DNA from: Elgaria multicarinata webbii | Taxonomy: Eukaryota; Chordata; Lepidosauria; Squamata; Anguidae | Length of the DNA: 64,000 nucleotides | NCBI RefSeq assembly: GCF_023053635.1 | Contig: NC_086187.1 | Span: forward strand, 29,426,501 to 29,490,500 | Direction: 5' to 3' | Position numbers and translations under genes: made by a program | The notes under the pieces: model-generated | What the model saw: only the letters and a program-made list of their open reading frames with translations | What the model was told of the DNA's origin: nothing | Database searches by the model: none | Part shown: positions 25,866 to 36,532 of the stretch, in pieces | How positions within the stretch are numbered: the first letter of the stretch is position 1 | How the letters are laid out: each line of letters opens with the position of its first letter

Positions 25866-25975
25866 TGCAATCCTATGTATGCTTACACAGAAAAAAGTCC
25901 TACAACTCCCAGCATTCCCAGCCAGCAGAGGGAATGGCGCCCTTAAGAATAGGATTGTGCCCTTTAAGAATTAAT
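25866..25975. repeat. Foldback element, 'gcaatcctatg' type
   Basis: Left end gtgcaatcctatgtatgc followed by cctacaactcccagcat; right end ttaagaataggattgtgccc, an inverted match to the left. No coding capacity. Confidence 0.55.
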
Positions 25976-26639
25976 GCTGACCTTGGTATTGATTGCTTTG
26001 ATGTTCAGTATCTTGTGACAAAGCAGGCTCTAGAGATCTGGACTCTTGAAAGGTTTAAAGCATCATTAACAGAGAATTCTTCCTCTCTCTTTTAAAACAG
26101 AGGAAGTGGCCGCATGGCAGAAGGCAGAAAAGTAGCACTCACTGCAACCAGGGCCTGCATTCCCTCTGTGAGCAATAGAGCCCAAGGTCAGGGGAGTTAC
26201 TTCAGCACAGCTCTACATGAGTAATGCTGCACCTCAATCTCTAAAGGGCAACGGGGACAGACAGTTCAATGTCAGCATGGGTAATGCTGACAGAAGTTCC
26301 ACCTTTCTGATGAGGAGGCATAAGACTTTGCTAGTAACCAACCACTTGCAATTCAAGCTCTGCAAGAAAATTCCAGACAGCTGGAGGACACTTGGCATCT
26401 TGCCACTCATTTTGAGCTGAGCATAGTCATAACGTTCCCCATCTCTTTGGTCACCCAAGTACAGTTACCGTTAGGCCCCCCTCCCTCCATCACACTTGAC
26501 GCTATTCCTGCAAAACTTTGCTTCCCTGTTGTCTGCTTGAAGTTATCCCAAATGAAATCACTCCCATTTCTTTCTTTCTTCCTTGCAATGAAAACGGTAA
26601 AGATTTATGATGGCCGGATTCACACATAATACTAACCCA

Positions 26640-26850
26640 TAGTGTCATTTGTTGAAATCTGGCTTGTCGCTGTGTCCAATCCTATCCCAACTAACAAACA
26701 AACCATGGCTTGTTAACCAAGTGCAAACCACAAATAGTAGCCATGATTTGTTGTTGACTTACGAGATCTGACTTGTTTCAACCATGGCCTGTCATGAGGC
26801 CTGAGCCCAGAAACCTGGCTTATCCCTGGTTTGTTTGCACTGCTGAAACA
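26640..26850. repeat. Foldback-like element rich in aaaccatgg
   Basis: Repeated motifs aaaccatggcttgttaacc, catgatttgttgttg and caaccatggcctg in alternating orientation, resembling 31575-31840. Probably a MITE relic. Confidence 0.35.
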
Positions 26851-27516
26851 GAGGCACTCAGCAAGAGCTGCCACAAAATGAAAGCACTCTGAAGGCTGGC
26901 AAAATGGGCAAGAGAAACAAACTAGAAATGGGAAAAACAACCCACAGTCTGTTTGCTTTTCTGCCAGACAATAAGGCAACAAACCATTGTGAGGATGTCA
27001 CTTCAGCTAACAACATCAGTCTGCAAAAACACCCACGTTTAAAGAAGAGGACTTGAACTGTGGCAGGATCTTTCAGAGTAATACCGACACAAGCCACACT
27101 CCCACAGGCAGGGCATTCCAAACAGGAAATCACGAATGACCCAGTGCAGACACAGGGTTAAATCCAATGTTAGTCCTACACAGAATGGATCCATAACAAC
27201 AAACGGGAATTAAGTTAGTCATGACCCATTCATTTCAATCGGTCTACTCTAAGAAGGGCTAACATTGAATTTAGCTCACAGCCCCGGCTGTCTGCCCCAA
27301 GCTCACTTGTTGCAATAGGAGGATTAGCCATCAACCTGGTCTTAAAGACTGACATTGTTATTAAGCTGCAACCTCTTGTGTTCCGTAAGAGATCTGTTAA
27401 TCTTTAGACCCTCCCTTGGGTCCAGTGTTTGGCAGCATCCTACCAGGACCCAGAGCCAACTGGCTCAGCAGGGCCGGCTCACGCGTTCTCAAGATTAACT
27501 AGTATGAAAATTAGCT

Positions 27517-27632
27517 GCAATCCTATGCAAGTTTCGACAACAACAACAACAACAGCAGCATTCCTACGACCACCAGCATTCCCCAGCCAGCATTTTTTCC
27601 AACCTGAACATGCATAGGATCGCACCCTTATC
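27517..27632. repeat. Foldback element with (CAA)n insertion
   Basis: Left end tgcaatcctatgcaagtttc, right end gaacatgcataggatcgcac; these are inverted repeats. The interior has (CAA)n and cagcattccccagccagca. Related to 25866 and 831. Confidence 0.55.
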
Positions 27633-28227
27633 GTTAAAAAAAGAAAGAAGCAGCAGCCCATAAAATATTGGCAGGGCTGATCCTTCCCTTCGTGACCCGG
27701 AGTAACCAAAGGCAGCTTATGCTACAACCCTGCGCGCAGTTACCCGAGAGCCGGCAAAATCCAATTTAGGCCCCTGAATAGTAACAACTAGACCCACTGA
27801 AGTGAACGGGCCCCAGGTTAGCCAGGACTCACCTAAGTCCCATTCGTTTCAACGGGTCTACTCCAAGTAGGAGGCTGCGCTGGGCTTCACCCCACCGAAC
27901 GCAACGGGGCTGGCTTCCTTCGGAGTAAACCTCCCCACCACGGCGCCGTTGCCAGCGAACCACCGCGCGGGGACCTTCGGCCTGGGCCCGGCGCGCGCCG
28001 AGGCCGCTTTACTCGCGAGGAAGCCCCGCGGGTGGCGAGGAAGGCGCGTCGGAAGCGCTCGCCAGGCCAACCCGAGCAGCCGGAGGAGGACGCGCAGAGG
28101 AGGAGGCGCCGCCGCGGCCCACAGCCCGCCTTCTCCCCCACCCCGCCGGAGACCGGGGCTCCGCTCCCGCCGGCCCCGCAGCGCGTCTCCTTGCCGGGAG
28201 AAGGACGGGGAGGCGGCAGGGGCTCAC

Positions 28228-28620
28228 CTGAGGAAGGGGCGGCGGCGGCTGCCCCAGCTCCAGGCCGGCTGGCTCGCTCAGAGCATCCCGGGGCGAGAGA
28301 GAGGACGGCCGGGAGGACGGGCGAGAGGGCGGGCGGGCGGCGATTCCTCTCGGGGCGGCGGCGGCGGCGACAGGCCCACCTCGCAACAAGCCGCCGCCCC
28401 ATTGGCCGCCGAGGGAGGGCGGGGCCACGCGGCTCCTATCAGCCGCGCCGCCGCCATCTTGGCCCGGTCGCGGAGGGCGGGACGAAGCCGCGGGGCCCCT
28501 CCTCAGCCTCTTCGCCGCCCCGCCCCGAGATCCCGGGCCTCGGAGCGCCGGCAAGGCGAGGCCGGTATCTCCCCGACCTCCGCGCCGGCGAAGTGAGGGG
28601 CTGGCCGGCCCTCTGTGCAT
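28228..28620 (-). promoter_or_regulatory. NAA60: CpG-island promoter and 5' non-coding exon of NAA60
   Basis: A dense CpG stretch (about 27.94-28.60 kb) holds, on the - strand, a splice donor CAG/GTGAG at 28228/28227, a CCAAT box (28405-28401), and a YY1 element AAGATGGCGGC (28460-28450) of the kind found just downstream of TSSs in TATA-less promoters. The nearest gene it can serve on this strand is NAA60. TSS is inferred upstream of 28460. Confidence 0.6.
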
Positions 28621-28802
28621 GCTCAGGCGCACTCTCTTTGTCCCAGAATTCTCTGCCGGCCGTGGATGACGATTTGCACCAAGTCGAGCCTCCGTGCTGA
28701 GGTGCAGTCTACCTCTGAATGCCGCCGACTGAAGCGCAACAGCAGGAGAGCGCTGTCCCAACCCCGTGCTGGGACTACAAATCCCAGCATCTGGCTTGCG
28801 CG

Positions 28803-28824
28803 GGTGTGTGTGTGTGTGTGTGTG
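28803..28824 (+). repeat. (GT)n microsatellite
   Basis: About ten GT units in the space between NAA60's promoter and the INTS15 3' end. Confidence 0.9.
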
Positions 28825-29519
28825 GCCAGGAATGTTCACACACAACTTTTAAAAACTGGGCAAAGCTGGTGTAATCCAACGGGGCTCTCCTCCGCCTTAG
28901 CCATCTGATATCAGATCGATACAGCAGGGGCCCGGTGAAGGGAGCCCGGGGCCCCCGGAAACAGAAAGCGGGAGGAACCACGGCCGGCCGCCAGCAGAGA
29001 GGGAGGCTCGAGGCAGCTTTCACCGGGCCAAGAGCCGGACAGACCCCCTCCCACAAAAGGCCGAGGGGAGGGGGTCACCATAACGCGTCCCAAGGGCAAC
29101 TCTGCTTGAGGGCTTCCCTGCATCCCATTCTGTCGGGCGGGGTGGGGTGTGGGGTAAGGGCTCTACCCAACCCAGGCGAAGCGGGGGCAGTTTGCAGTCT
29201 ACATTTAAAGATGGCAAGATGCAATGTTGCCATCGGCCGACAGCTGTTTATCTATTGCTGCTTTTGAAAAAGCCAGACGCTTTGATGCCCATTTGTCAGT
29301 GGGTGCCGAGTGCCTCTTTTTGGCGGAGAAGCCTGTCAAGAGCACATTTGCGCTTTAGCTCCAGGCACCACCAGCGTCCTGGACGTAACCTGCCTTTCCC
29401 TCTGAGGGATGGCCCTGTTGTGAGTGACACAACGGCAGCCTCAGCCCAGGGGTCCGCAACAGAAACAGCTTTTAGGGTGCCTCTGTGGACAAAGAGGAGA
29501 CCTGCCTGCACAACTGCTC

Positions 29520-29783
29520 TCAAACGCTTATACCAACAGGATAAAAGTCTAAATACATAATAGCAAATGCAGCAAAGAAAATGGTGAAAATAAGAGCTTT
29601 CACTGGAACCTTAAAAATGAGAAGTATCAACACACCCGAAGTGACAGCTATTGGAAAACAGGTCATTACAGAAAATAGCACACATTTGACAAACTCCGGC
29701 CTCATCAACTTCCTCCCTTTTAAAATACAAGGGAGAAACACCAGGGTCGGTCCGAGTGATCCATGCACCTTGATGTAGTGGCT
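29520..29783 (-). other. Unrecognised open frame encoding two hydrophobic segments
   Basis: The frame is open for about 87 codons after an upstream TAA and has no ATG near its start (first codons SHYIK, then a GTG). It would encode two hydrophobic spans, LFSVMTCFPIAVTSGVLIL and LIFTIFFAAFAIMYLDF, with a basic loop KGRKLMRPEF before the first. I cannot match it to a family. It could be a lone exon or retrocopy of a membrane protein, or chance. An AG at 29805-29803 region precedes it but lies upstream of the stop. Confidence 0.2.
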
Positions 29784-30336
29784 TTAACAAAATCCTCTCT
29801 GCTGTGGGGAGCAGAAGGACAGGAACGCCAGCCAGGACCCTTCACTTTGATTTATTAAAAGAGTTACAGACTTCGCTCAGCCCTCCAGCATGAAATCTGC
29901 TCTAGGCTAGCATGACATTTTGAAAGATCTCAGAATTATCAGCCTCTTTCCATCATCCTCTGGAGCTATTAGAATGGGCCCAGAGAGGAAGAAATTTGCA
30001 CCATTGTTTGAGCCAGGATCCAACAGAAGGTTTGGCTCCTGAAATCCTCTCTCACTATCAGACCGTGTGTGCCATTTCTAGAGCCCTGTGAGCAGAAACT
30101 CCAGGTTCCATTGAAATGGAGTCGGGCAGTTCCCCCTTTAATTTCGATGGTGGATATGGCCCAAGAATACAATTGTATGTTCACTTATAAAAGAAAGTTC
30201 CTTTGATATCAACATACCAATTTTAAAATGAGAAGCTTTGCTTCCCAATATCACACTTTTAAGCAAGGCTTTTGCTTGAAGTAACTTGCAAATTCTGGCA
30301 GGTAGAAACCACCCTTGAATTTCTGCAAAACGTCTT

Positions 30337-30432
30337 TGCCCATTTCCTATACACACTTTCCTGGGAATATGTCCCACTGTACCCAGCGGAGCTGACTCCT
30401 GTGGAGGCATGTATAGGATTGCACTGTCAAGA
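30337..30432. repeat. Short interspersed repeat, 'gcatgtataggattgcact' type
   Basis: Left part cctatacacactttcctggg and tatgtcccactg, right end gaggcatgtataggattgca. Terminal inverted similarity; related to 21640. Confidence 0.5.
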
Positions 30433-30597
30433 CAAGGGGTCAACTAAAGCAAAGGATTGTTGCAGTAAAGGAAGAATATTTTCCCTAAACAAATTTAGAT
30501 ATACCAAACAACAACAGAGAAATGGGAGGCCGTTTCCCACTTTTTAGCTTTTACAGCTAATGCCACATATTACTACTTTTGAAACAAAACTCTAAAG

Positions 30598-30603
30598 TTT
30601 ATT
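30598..30603 (-). terminator. INTS15: INTS15 poly(A) signal AATAAA
   Basis: AATAAA on the - strand, 509 bases after the INTS15 stop, followed by a T/GT-rich run (agagttttgtttc). This gives a compact 3' UTR of about 0.5 kb. Confidence 0.65.
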
Positions 30604-31111
30604 TTTTTAAAAAAAAAAACTTCAGTCATATTGTAGATATTCACATGAAAAGACCCAACAAAACAGCTTACAAAGTGTGAAGTAGCTGTTCTCCTACGTA
30701 AGAGTCATCCAAACATTTTACTTAAAGGATGGGGGGGGGGGGGAAGGGGTTGTACAAAGATTTTGCCAGTGAAATAGCAGGTGGTGAATCCTGTCCTCTT
30801 CCCAGGAGAATCTACTTACAACAGTCAAACTGGGCTGACAGTAGAGGGGAAAGAGATTCCGTCCATTCCAGGGGACTGTGCTTCCTGTCTCTACAATATG
30901 ACTAGATTTTTTAAAAAGATGGTCCCACCTTAGGGTCTAGCGCCATCAGTCCACTCCTGCAGAAGAAGAAATCTTTTCTTCTAGACATCATGCAGCGCTA
31001 TTAGAGATGGAGAAGTTTTCCCCCCAAAGTATGTATGTCTGGTTCTCTTTGTAAAGACTCCGCAATGAATGGAAAATAAGATTTGTCGGACAGGGCTGGA
31101 GCCCTGTTTCT

Positions 31112-33046
31112 TTAGCGGATTGGCCGGTAGGGAAAGGCCATGCCCGGCATGAACGTCTGTACAGGATGGGCTGGTATCGCGGGGTGTGCTGCGTGGGTAG
31201 GATAGCCTAGCGGGGGGGTATGGATGGGGGGATAAAATCCTGGGGGCAGAGCTGCGTGAGACGGCTGTTGGACTGGGCCTGAGATCACCAGCTGAAGCAG
31301 GCTGCAGGAAAGAGAGAGAGAGGTTTCACTGGGTGCATAACAGTATTACTAGGGCTACTGGCCTATCGAGGGAAGGGACTCTCCAGGGATCCTCAAAGCA
31401 GACACGTCGTGGCTACGATGACAGAACTGCCAAGCCAGCCTGGGGCCCAATGCCTGAAGAACCAACTCCTCCTGTACTACCTGTCTCATGCACAAAGTTC
31501 TTCAGAGGGGGTTCTTCTCCGAATAGCATCAATGGGAAGGCATGCAACTGCTTTGCCCAGAATGACAAGCCTTTGGTGAAACAAACCATGGAGCGCTGCC
31601 TGCAGCACTCTGACCACCTCTGCTTTTACCCATGGTTTGTTGTTGGATGCTGAGCAAGACTTGCACGGCTGCTGGGTTGTTGAGGGGCCAAATGATCCAG
31701 TAGTTAACCCATGGTTTGTTGTTCGGCTAACCGCTGGGTTACTTAGCGCCTAAACAACTCAGTCAGCAACCTATGACCGAAGCCTAACCCAAAAAGTGGG
31801 AATGGCCGATACTCGTGGGTTGTTCAACACGTGGCCCATCGTGACAAGCAAGCAGCCCCAGGCGCTCGCAACACTCTGTGGTGGCATCCTGACTTTGCAA
31901 CGCCCTTGTCTTTTTGACACCAAATTAAAACTTTCCTTGTCCAGGGATTTTAGCATTTCAAAAGTTTTTAATGTTTAAACCCTGAATTGTTATGCTTTTG
32001 CTTGGTTGCAGGTTAAAGAGTTGTTGCTGTGTTTTGACTTTTAATTAATTTGCATAGTTTTTATATTGGATTGGGCTTTTTGTTTGTTTCTTTAGATTTC
32101 AAGGTGTACAGCACCTTGAAATCCCTCATGGATGAAGAGCCGTTGAGACGTTTAAAAAATAATGACAAGCCAACGGCCAGTTTAGGTGCCTTCTTGCTCT
32201 TTGGGGCCCGGGGTTCTCTGCCTGCCTTTCTCAGGAAGGCACAGCAGTTTCTGATTCACGTTAAAAGTTTTAAACGCAGAGCATTTCCTTACTTGTTGTG
32301 TGGGAGCCTGGAGCACACGGTCCTTAGATCCTCTGAAAGAAGAAAACAGAACAAACACAGCTGAAAGGCAACAAGACGAAGCCCAGAGGCCTTTTGTGGC
32401 AACGTAAGAACAGCTTCACAACTCTCCCTCGCAGCTTCGCCATCCCAGAGCGTTCTAGGTGGCCTCCCAGCATGCCTACTCTGGAGGACAACGGTGTTGA
32501 ACTGAAGTCAGAAGCACTTCTTTGGAGCTACGATTTGCCGGTATCAGAAGCACATCCGGAAGTTCCCACCTGCGTCCCAGCTGGCAGCAGCAGAGGTGGG
32601 GAGGAGGGCTGGCGAGGGCAACCCAGCCTCCCGCGTTTTGTGGAGCAAAACCCATGTCCTCTTAGGAAATGGGGGTGGTCAAATGTGCACAGCTGCTCCA
32701 GCAGCTCTGTAAGGCAGCCTGCCCAACCTGGCGCCCACCGAGACCTCTCGGGGGAGTGCACCTCATGCACAAAGAACCCACAGCTGCAGCAGAGGTGGAG
32801 CAAGACTTCAAAACGGCACTGTACTGTCTTTTTAGGCCTCCCAATAACACTGGATTGCAGGACAAAAAAAACCTGTTAGTTTTACCCTACCCAGTGCCTG
32901 TTTACCCTACCCTGTGCCTGTTTGCTTTCTCTTCCCCTCCTTATTGTTTTATTATGGTTTTATTAGAATGTAAGCCTATGCGGCAGGGTCTTGCTATTTA
33001 CTGTTTTACTCTGTACAGCACCATGTACATTGATGGTGCTATATAA

Positions 33047-33095
<49 letters not shown>

Positions 33096-36000
33096 GCAGT
33101 CGTTGCCTCTTTGGGGGCGAGAGCCTCTCCATGTCAACTTCACTGGTGCGGCCTTGTGGAACGGGTCCCCAGCTCAGAGACAGGAGCCGCACAAGGTCCC
33201 AGGCACAGCACCTGCCATCTCTGGAGGAACGGGTCAGGGAGCAGGGCTGGAAGGCTGCTGCCGGTCAGAGCGATACTCCAATCTGCTCCAAGGCAGCCGC
33301 CTCCATCCCACCGTGCGGCTGCAGACACAGGCCAAGACGCTTCCCCCCCCCCCCCCGCGGAGCGCAACTTTGCCCTCTTCTCCTTTGCCTAGGCACAGCC
33401 TCCTTGTGCAGGCTCCAGGCAATGGAGGGCCCTGGGGGGCCATGCCACCCTCCATGGGCCCCTCCCTCCCTCCCTCCGGGCGTCTGCTTCCTCACTGCCA
33501 GGGTCCCCAGCTGCTCCTGCTCCTCCACACTGTTGCTCCCACTTGCTTGCCCGACGGGCGCTGAGCAAGCTGGCCATGGCCTCTCCCACCCACCCCCCCT
33601 CCTCCCCAGCTTCGCTGCCTGGGCCACAGCGAGAGACCGGTGAGCAAGCAGGTTGTGACGCTTGAAATTTCCAGACACGCCCGCGCCCTCCCCATTCTGA
33701 GCCTTTGTCAACAGTCAGCCTGCAGCAGCAGGAACTGTTGTGTCTAACGGATGATACCTAAGCTGCTCGGGGAGCCATTTTGGTTGAGGATGTAACCTCA
33801 ATGCGACACATCTATGTAACGCATCTATGCGAAACTGCATAATGGCTGGCTGCTAATTACAACGGACTTGACTTGACGACTTGAGGAGCAGCAGCGTGGA
33901 AATGCTTCAGACAAATCGGCTCCTGGAGCAGCTCCAGAAGGGTCTTGTTGGCGGGCCCCGGCTGGGGCGTGGCTCCTTGGCTGATGCCGCCCCCCCCACT
34001 GGCCCAGCCCAGCCCCCTCCTCAGGCTGCCCACAGTGCCTACCTCTGGTCCACAGCAACGCTCCGGAGGCCATGGCCACTTGCAAGGCCTGGGCCAGCCG
34101 GTCCAGGGCCAGCTCAATCTCTTTGGAGGCGTGGAGCGGGTTGAGTGCGTCCGAGAGCCTGCTCATCTCCTCCACGAGGGAAACCACGTGGTCGAAAGGC
34201 ACGAGCCCCAGGCGCCCATACAGGTTCTTCTCGGTCAGGTGCCCCTGCAGCATCATCAGGACCTGGAGGACGCTGAGGTGCAGCTTGGAGTACAAGGGGC
34301 GGCTCTCTTGGTCGCAGCCGGCGGCCGAGTCCTTGGCGGCCTTGCCGTTGAGGTGGCCATTGGAGGCCGGAGGGGGCTTCCTCCGCTTGTAAGCCAGCGG
34401 GGCCTTCACGCACCAGCGGATCAGGCCGCTGAGCGGGGTGAGCTCTAGAAAGCCAATCGGCAGGCTGGCTGCAATTGGGGTGTTCAAGAAGGTGATGAGG
34501 ATCAAGCGGGGGTCCTCAAAGATCCAGGAGACGACCATCTCCAGCAAGTCCGGAGGGGGGATGAGGTCATCTGAAAGGAAAGGGAAACGGGGGCGTGAAG
34601 ATGCTCGTGGCTCTGGCGACAGAAGCTTGGGGCCTTGTATGTCCAGGGAAGCTCGCAGGAGTCCAGCCCTGAAATCTGAGTGCCCCCCACCCCACCCCTG
34701 ATCAGGTCCACGATGAGTTGCGAGGAATGGTGCGAGGCAGGGCCCAGGGCTCCCTTTTGAGAGGAGTGAGGGCAGAGGGGGGACTCACCTGACGACATGT
34801 CGTACAGCATGGTGACCGCTGTGATGAACTGGCAGCAGAAGCGAGGGCTGCCACTGAAGGTCTGCTTCAGGGTCTGGACCGAGCCTGGCACCAGGCTGCA
34901 GTAGTCATCGACCAAGGCCTGGGCCAGCCTCACGCAGTAGACAGCCGGTGTCCGCTGGAAGACAGGCACACATGGCTACCGAGACAAACCTTCAGGGCCT
35001 GAGCCCAGGAAGCCCCCACATCGCCTAGCATCAGGAGGCCCCAATCTTCTATTTCTCACCCATTTATTACATTTCTATACCACCCAATACTCAAAGTTCT
35101 GTGGACAGTTAGTGAAGATTATTTTATTTAGGCTTACTATTAGCCCACCTTTAGGCCTGTACAGCCGTCCTCTTCCCATTACTTCCCACCTGGGTATCAA
35201 TCGGGGGGGGGGGGGGGGCGAAGGGGCCCTTCTGGAGAATGCAGAGGAGGGAGTGATTCTCACCAAAAGCCCACCCGTCACACACACACACCCATTGCTG
35301 CTGCTTCAGTTTCACCTTCTACAAATACATCTGCAGGGCATCCACAGCAGCCTTCCCCACCCTGGTGCCCTCCAGATGTTTTAGACAACACCCAGGATTC
35401 CTGACCACTGCCCATGCTGACTCGGACCAATGGGAACTGAAGTCCAAAACATCTGGAGGGCACCAGGCTGGGGAAGGCCGGTCACCTGGCACAGCAGGCC
35501 CAGGCCTAGTAAGTGCTTGGGTGGGAGGCCAGAGGGAAATCCCACGCAAGGCTGCCTGGAGCTCCCGGGTCCTACGCCAGTGCATCCGTCCCAGTGGCAG
35601 GCTGGGCTTGCTCGGCGCCTCCCCCACTCGCCCCGCCTCACCTGCAGCCACGAAGCCGCGCACTCCAGGACAGGCCCACGGCCCACGGCCACCGCCATCG
35701 AGACAAGCTTCCCCAAGAGGGCCATCCTGCAGTCGTCGGCTTTGTTCCCTTGCGGGCTGAAGAGGGAGGAGAAAATGATCTGGCGGACTGAGTCCTTGCT
35801 TTGCTCCTGGAAATAGTTGCACATGATCTCTAGCAGCTGAAGCTCTTGCAGCGAGTTCAGTCTCTGAAAGCAAAAAAGGAGAGAAAACAGGGCTCACGTT
35901 ATCAGCTGCATCCCTGCTTGGACCAAAGCAAAGCTCAAAGGAGCAGTTTAGCCTCACAACAACCCTGCCAGGTCGTCAGCTGCCAGACAGCGGGCTGGTC

Positions 36001-36532
36001 CGCATAACCCAAGGGCAGAGCCCCACGGTGGGCAGGGCAAGCGGGTACAGACTCAAAGGGGGAAGAGAAACGTGGGGAAAGGAAAGGGGAGCAGCCCAGT
36101 GCAGGCCCTGCCAGCCCAGGGGGGCAACCGACGCAGGGCAGAGCCGAGCCCCAGAATCTGCGTGCCGGCTTCTTCCTCCTCCCTCCCCGCCCCCTTTCCT
36201 CGTGTCGCGTGTCTTTGGCATCCTAGCCCTTGGGCCGCTCTGGGGGCCCTTGGGCCACATGAGCTAGGGGAGGCGGGAACGCCGGACACGCCAGGCCAGG
36301 CCAGGCCGAGGGGGAGGGCTGCGCGGGGGGGGGGGGCTACCTTGGCCGGGGCGCCGCGCTCCTTGGGCACCTGGAAGACGAACTCCTCGAGCAGCTCGAC
36401 GGGGCCCTTGTCCACGATGGGCAGCGGCACGCTCTGCAGCTGGCTGCTGAAGTAGACGTCGAGGTGGTAGAGGACCTCCTTGGCGGCGCTGAGCGCGTCC
36501 CGGCGGAGCAGCGAGTGCCGGATGTCGCTCAT
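31112..36532 (-). CDS. INTS15: Integrator complex subunit 15 (C7orf26 orthologue)
   Basis: INTS15 is a nuclear subunit of Integrator, the RNA polymerase II-associated complex that processes snRNA 3' ends and attenuates transcription; it belongs to the INTS10-13-14 arm (recent family knowledge). Six coding exons: 36532-36341, 35863-35642, 34954-34789, 34570-34043, 32332-32293 (only 40 nt) and 31301-31112; phases fit and give 445 codons against 449 in human. Recognisable blocks are MSDIRHSLLRRDALSAAKEV, SLFSPQGNKADD, DDYCSLVPGS, WIFEDPRLILITFLN, LTEKNLYGRLGL and the proline-rich C-terminus ending MAFPYRPIR. The start has a strong GCCGCC-ATG context. The protein is alpha-helical with no catalytic motif. 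Intron 2 contains a full foldback element, and intron 4 an (AAT)n repeat. In human the gene is on 7p22, so its place among 16p13.3 genes reflects the older arrangement. Confidence 0.96.
31575..31840. repeat. Foldback-like element rich in aacccatggtttgttg
   Basis: Motifs acccatggtttgttgttg (twice), ctgggttgttgagg and aacaactcagtcagcaacc in both orientations, in INTS15 intron 5. Probably a MITE relic. Confidence 0.4.
31895..32165 (+). repeat. L2-like LINE 3' end
   Basis: Begins with a fragment that resembles the L2 ORF end (aaaactttccttgtccaggg) and ends with ccttgaaatccctcatggatg. It contains a 12-bp perfect hairpin (32095-32106 with 32112-32123). Confidence 0.45.
32930..33094 (+). repeat. 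LINE tail with (AAT)n microsatellite
   Basis: tgtaagcctatgcggcaggg, ctctgtacagcaccatgtac and gatggtgctatataaat, then about fifteen AAT units (33049-33094). Typical 3' tail of an L2-like element with an expanded terminal simple repeat. Lies in INTS15 intron 4. Confidence 0.7.
35347..35483. repeat. Full foldback element, 'ccctccagatgtttt' type
   Basis: The left arm ccttccccaccctggtgccc-tccagatgtttt is matched by the right arm aaaacatctggaggg-caccaggctggggaagg, an almost perfect inverted repeat of about 35 bases flanking a 65-base centre. It is the clearest copy of a family with at least eight members here. It lies in INTS15 intron 2. Confidence 0.75.

Larger units (their letters stand above)
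20820..28227 (-). other. NAA60: Long first intron of NAA60
   Basis: Between the coding start exon (acceptor at 20821/20820) and the CpG-island exon donor at 28228/28227. AT-rich relative to flanks, filled with LINE and foldback copies listed separately. Open frames at 24061-24276 and 24671-24979 (- strand) have no recognisable homology. No additional host gene was seen. Confidence 0.65.
28621..30579. other. Intergenic space between NAA60 promoter and INTS15 3' end
   Basis: No known gene recognised. The only stretch that looks protein-like is the hydrophobic open frame at 29520-29783 (listed separately). Confidence 0.55.

Noticed and set aside
28009-28845. Overlapping long open frames on both strands of the CpG island (up to 278 codons)
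   Set aside because: Compositional by-product of CpG-rich sequence at the NAA60 promoter; no splice logic or recognisable protein.
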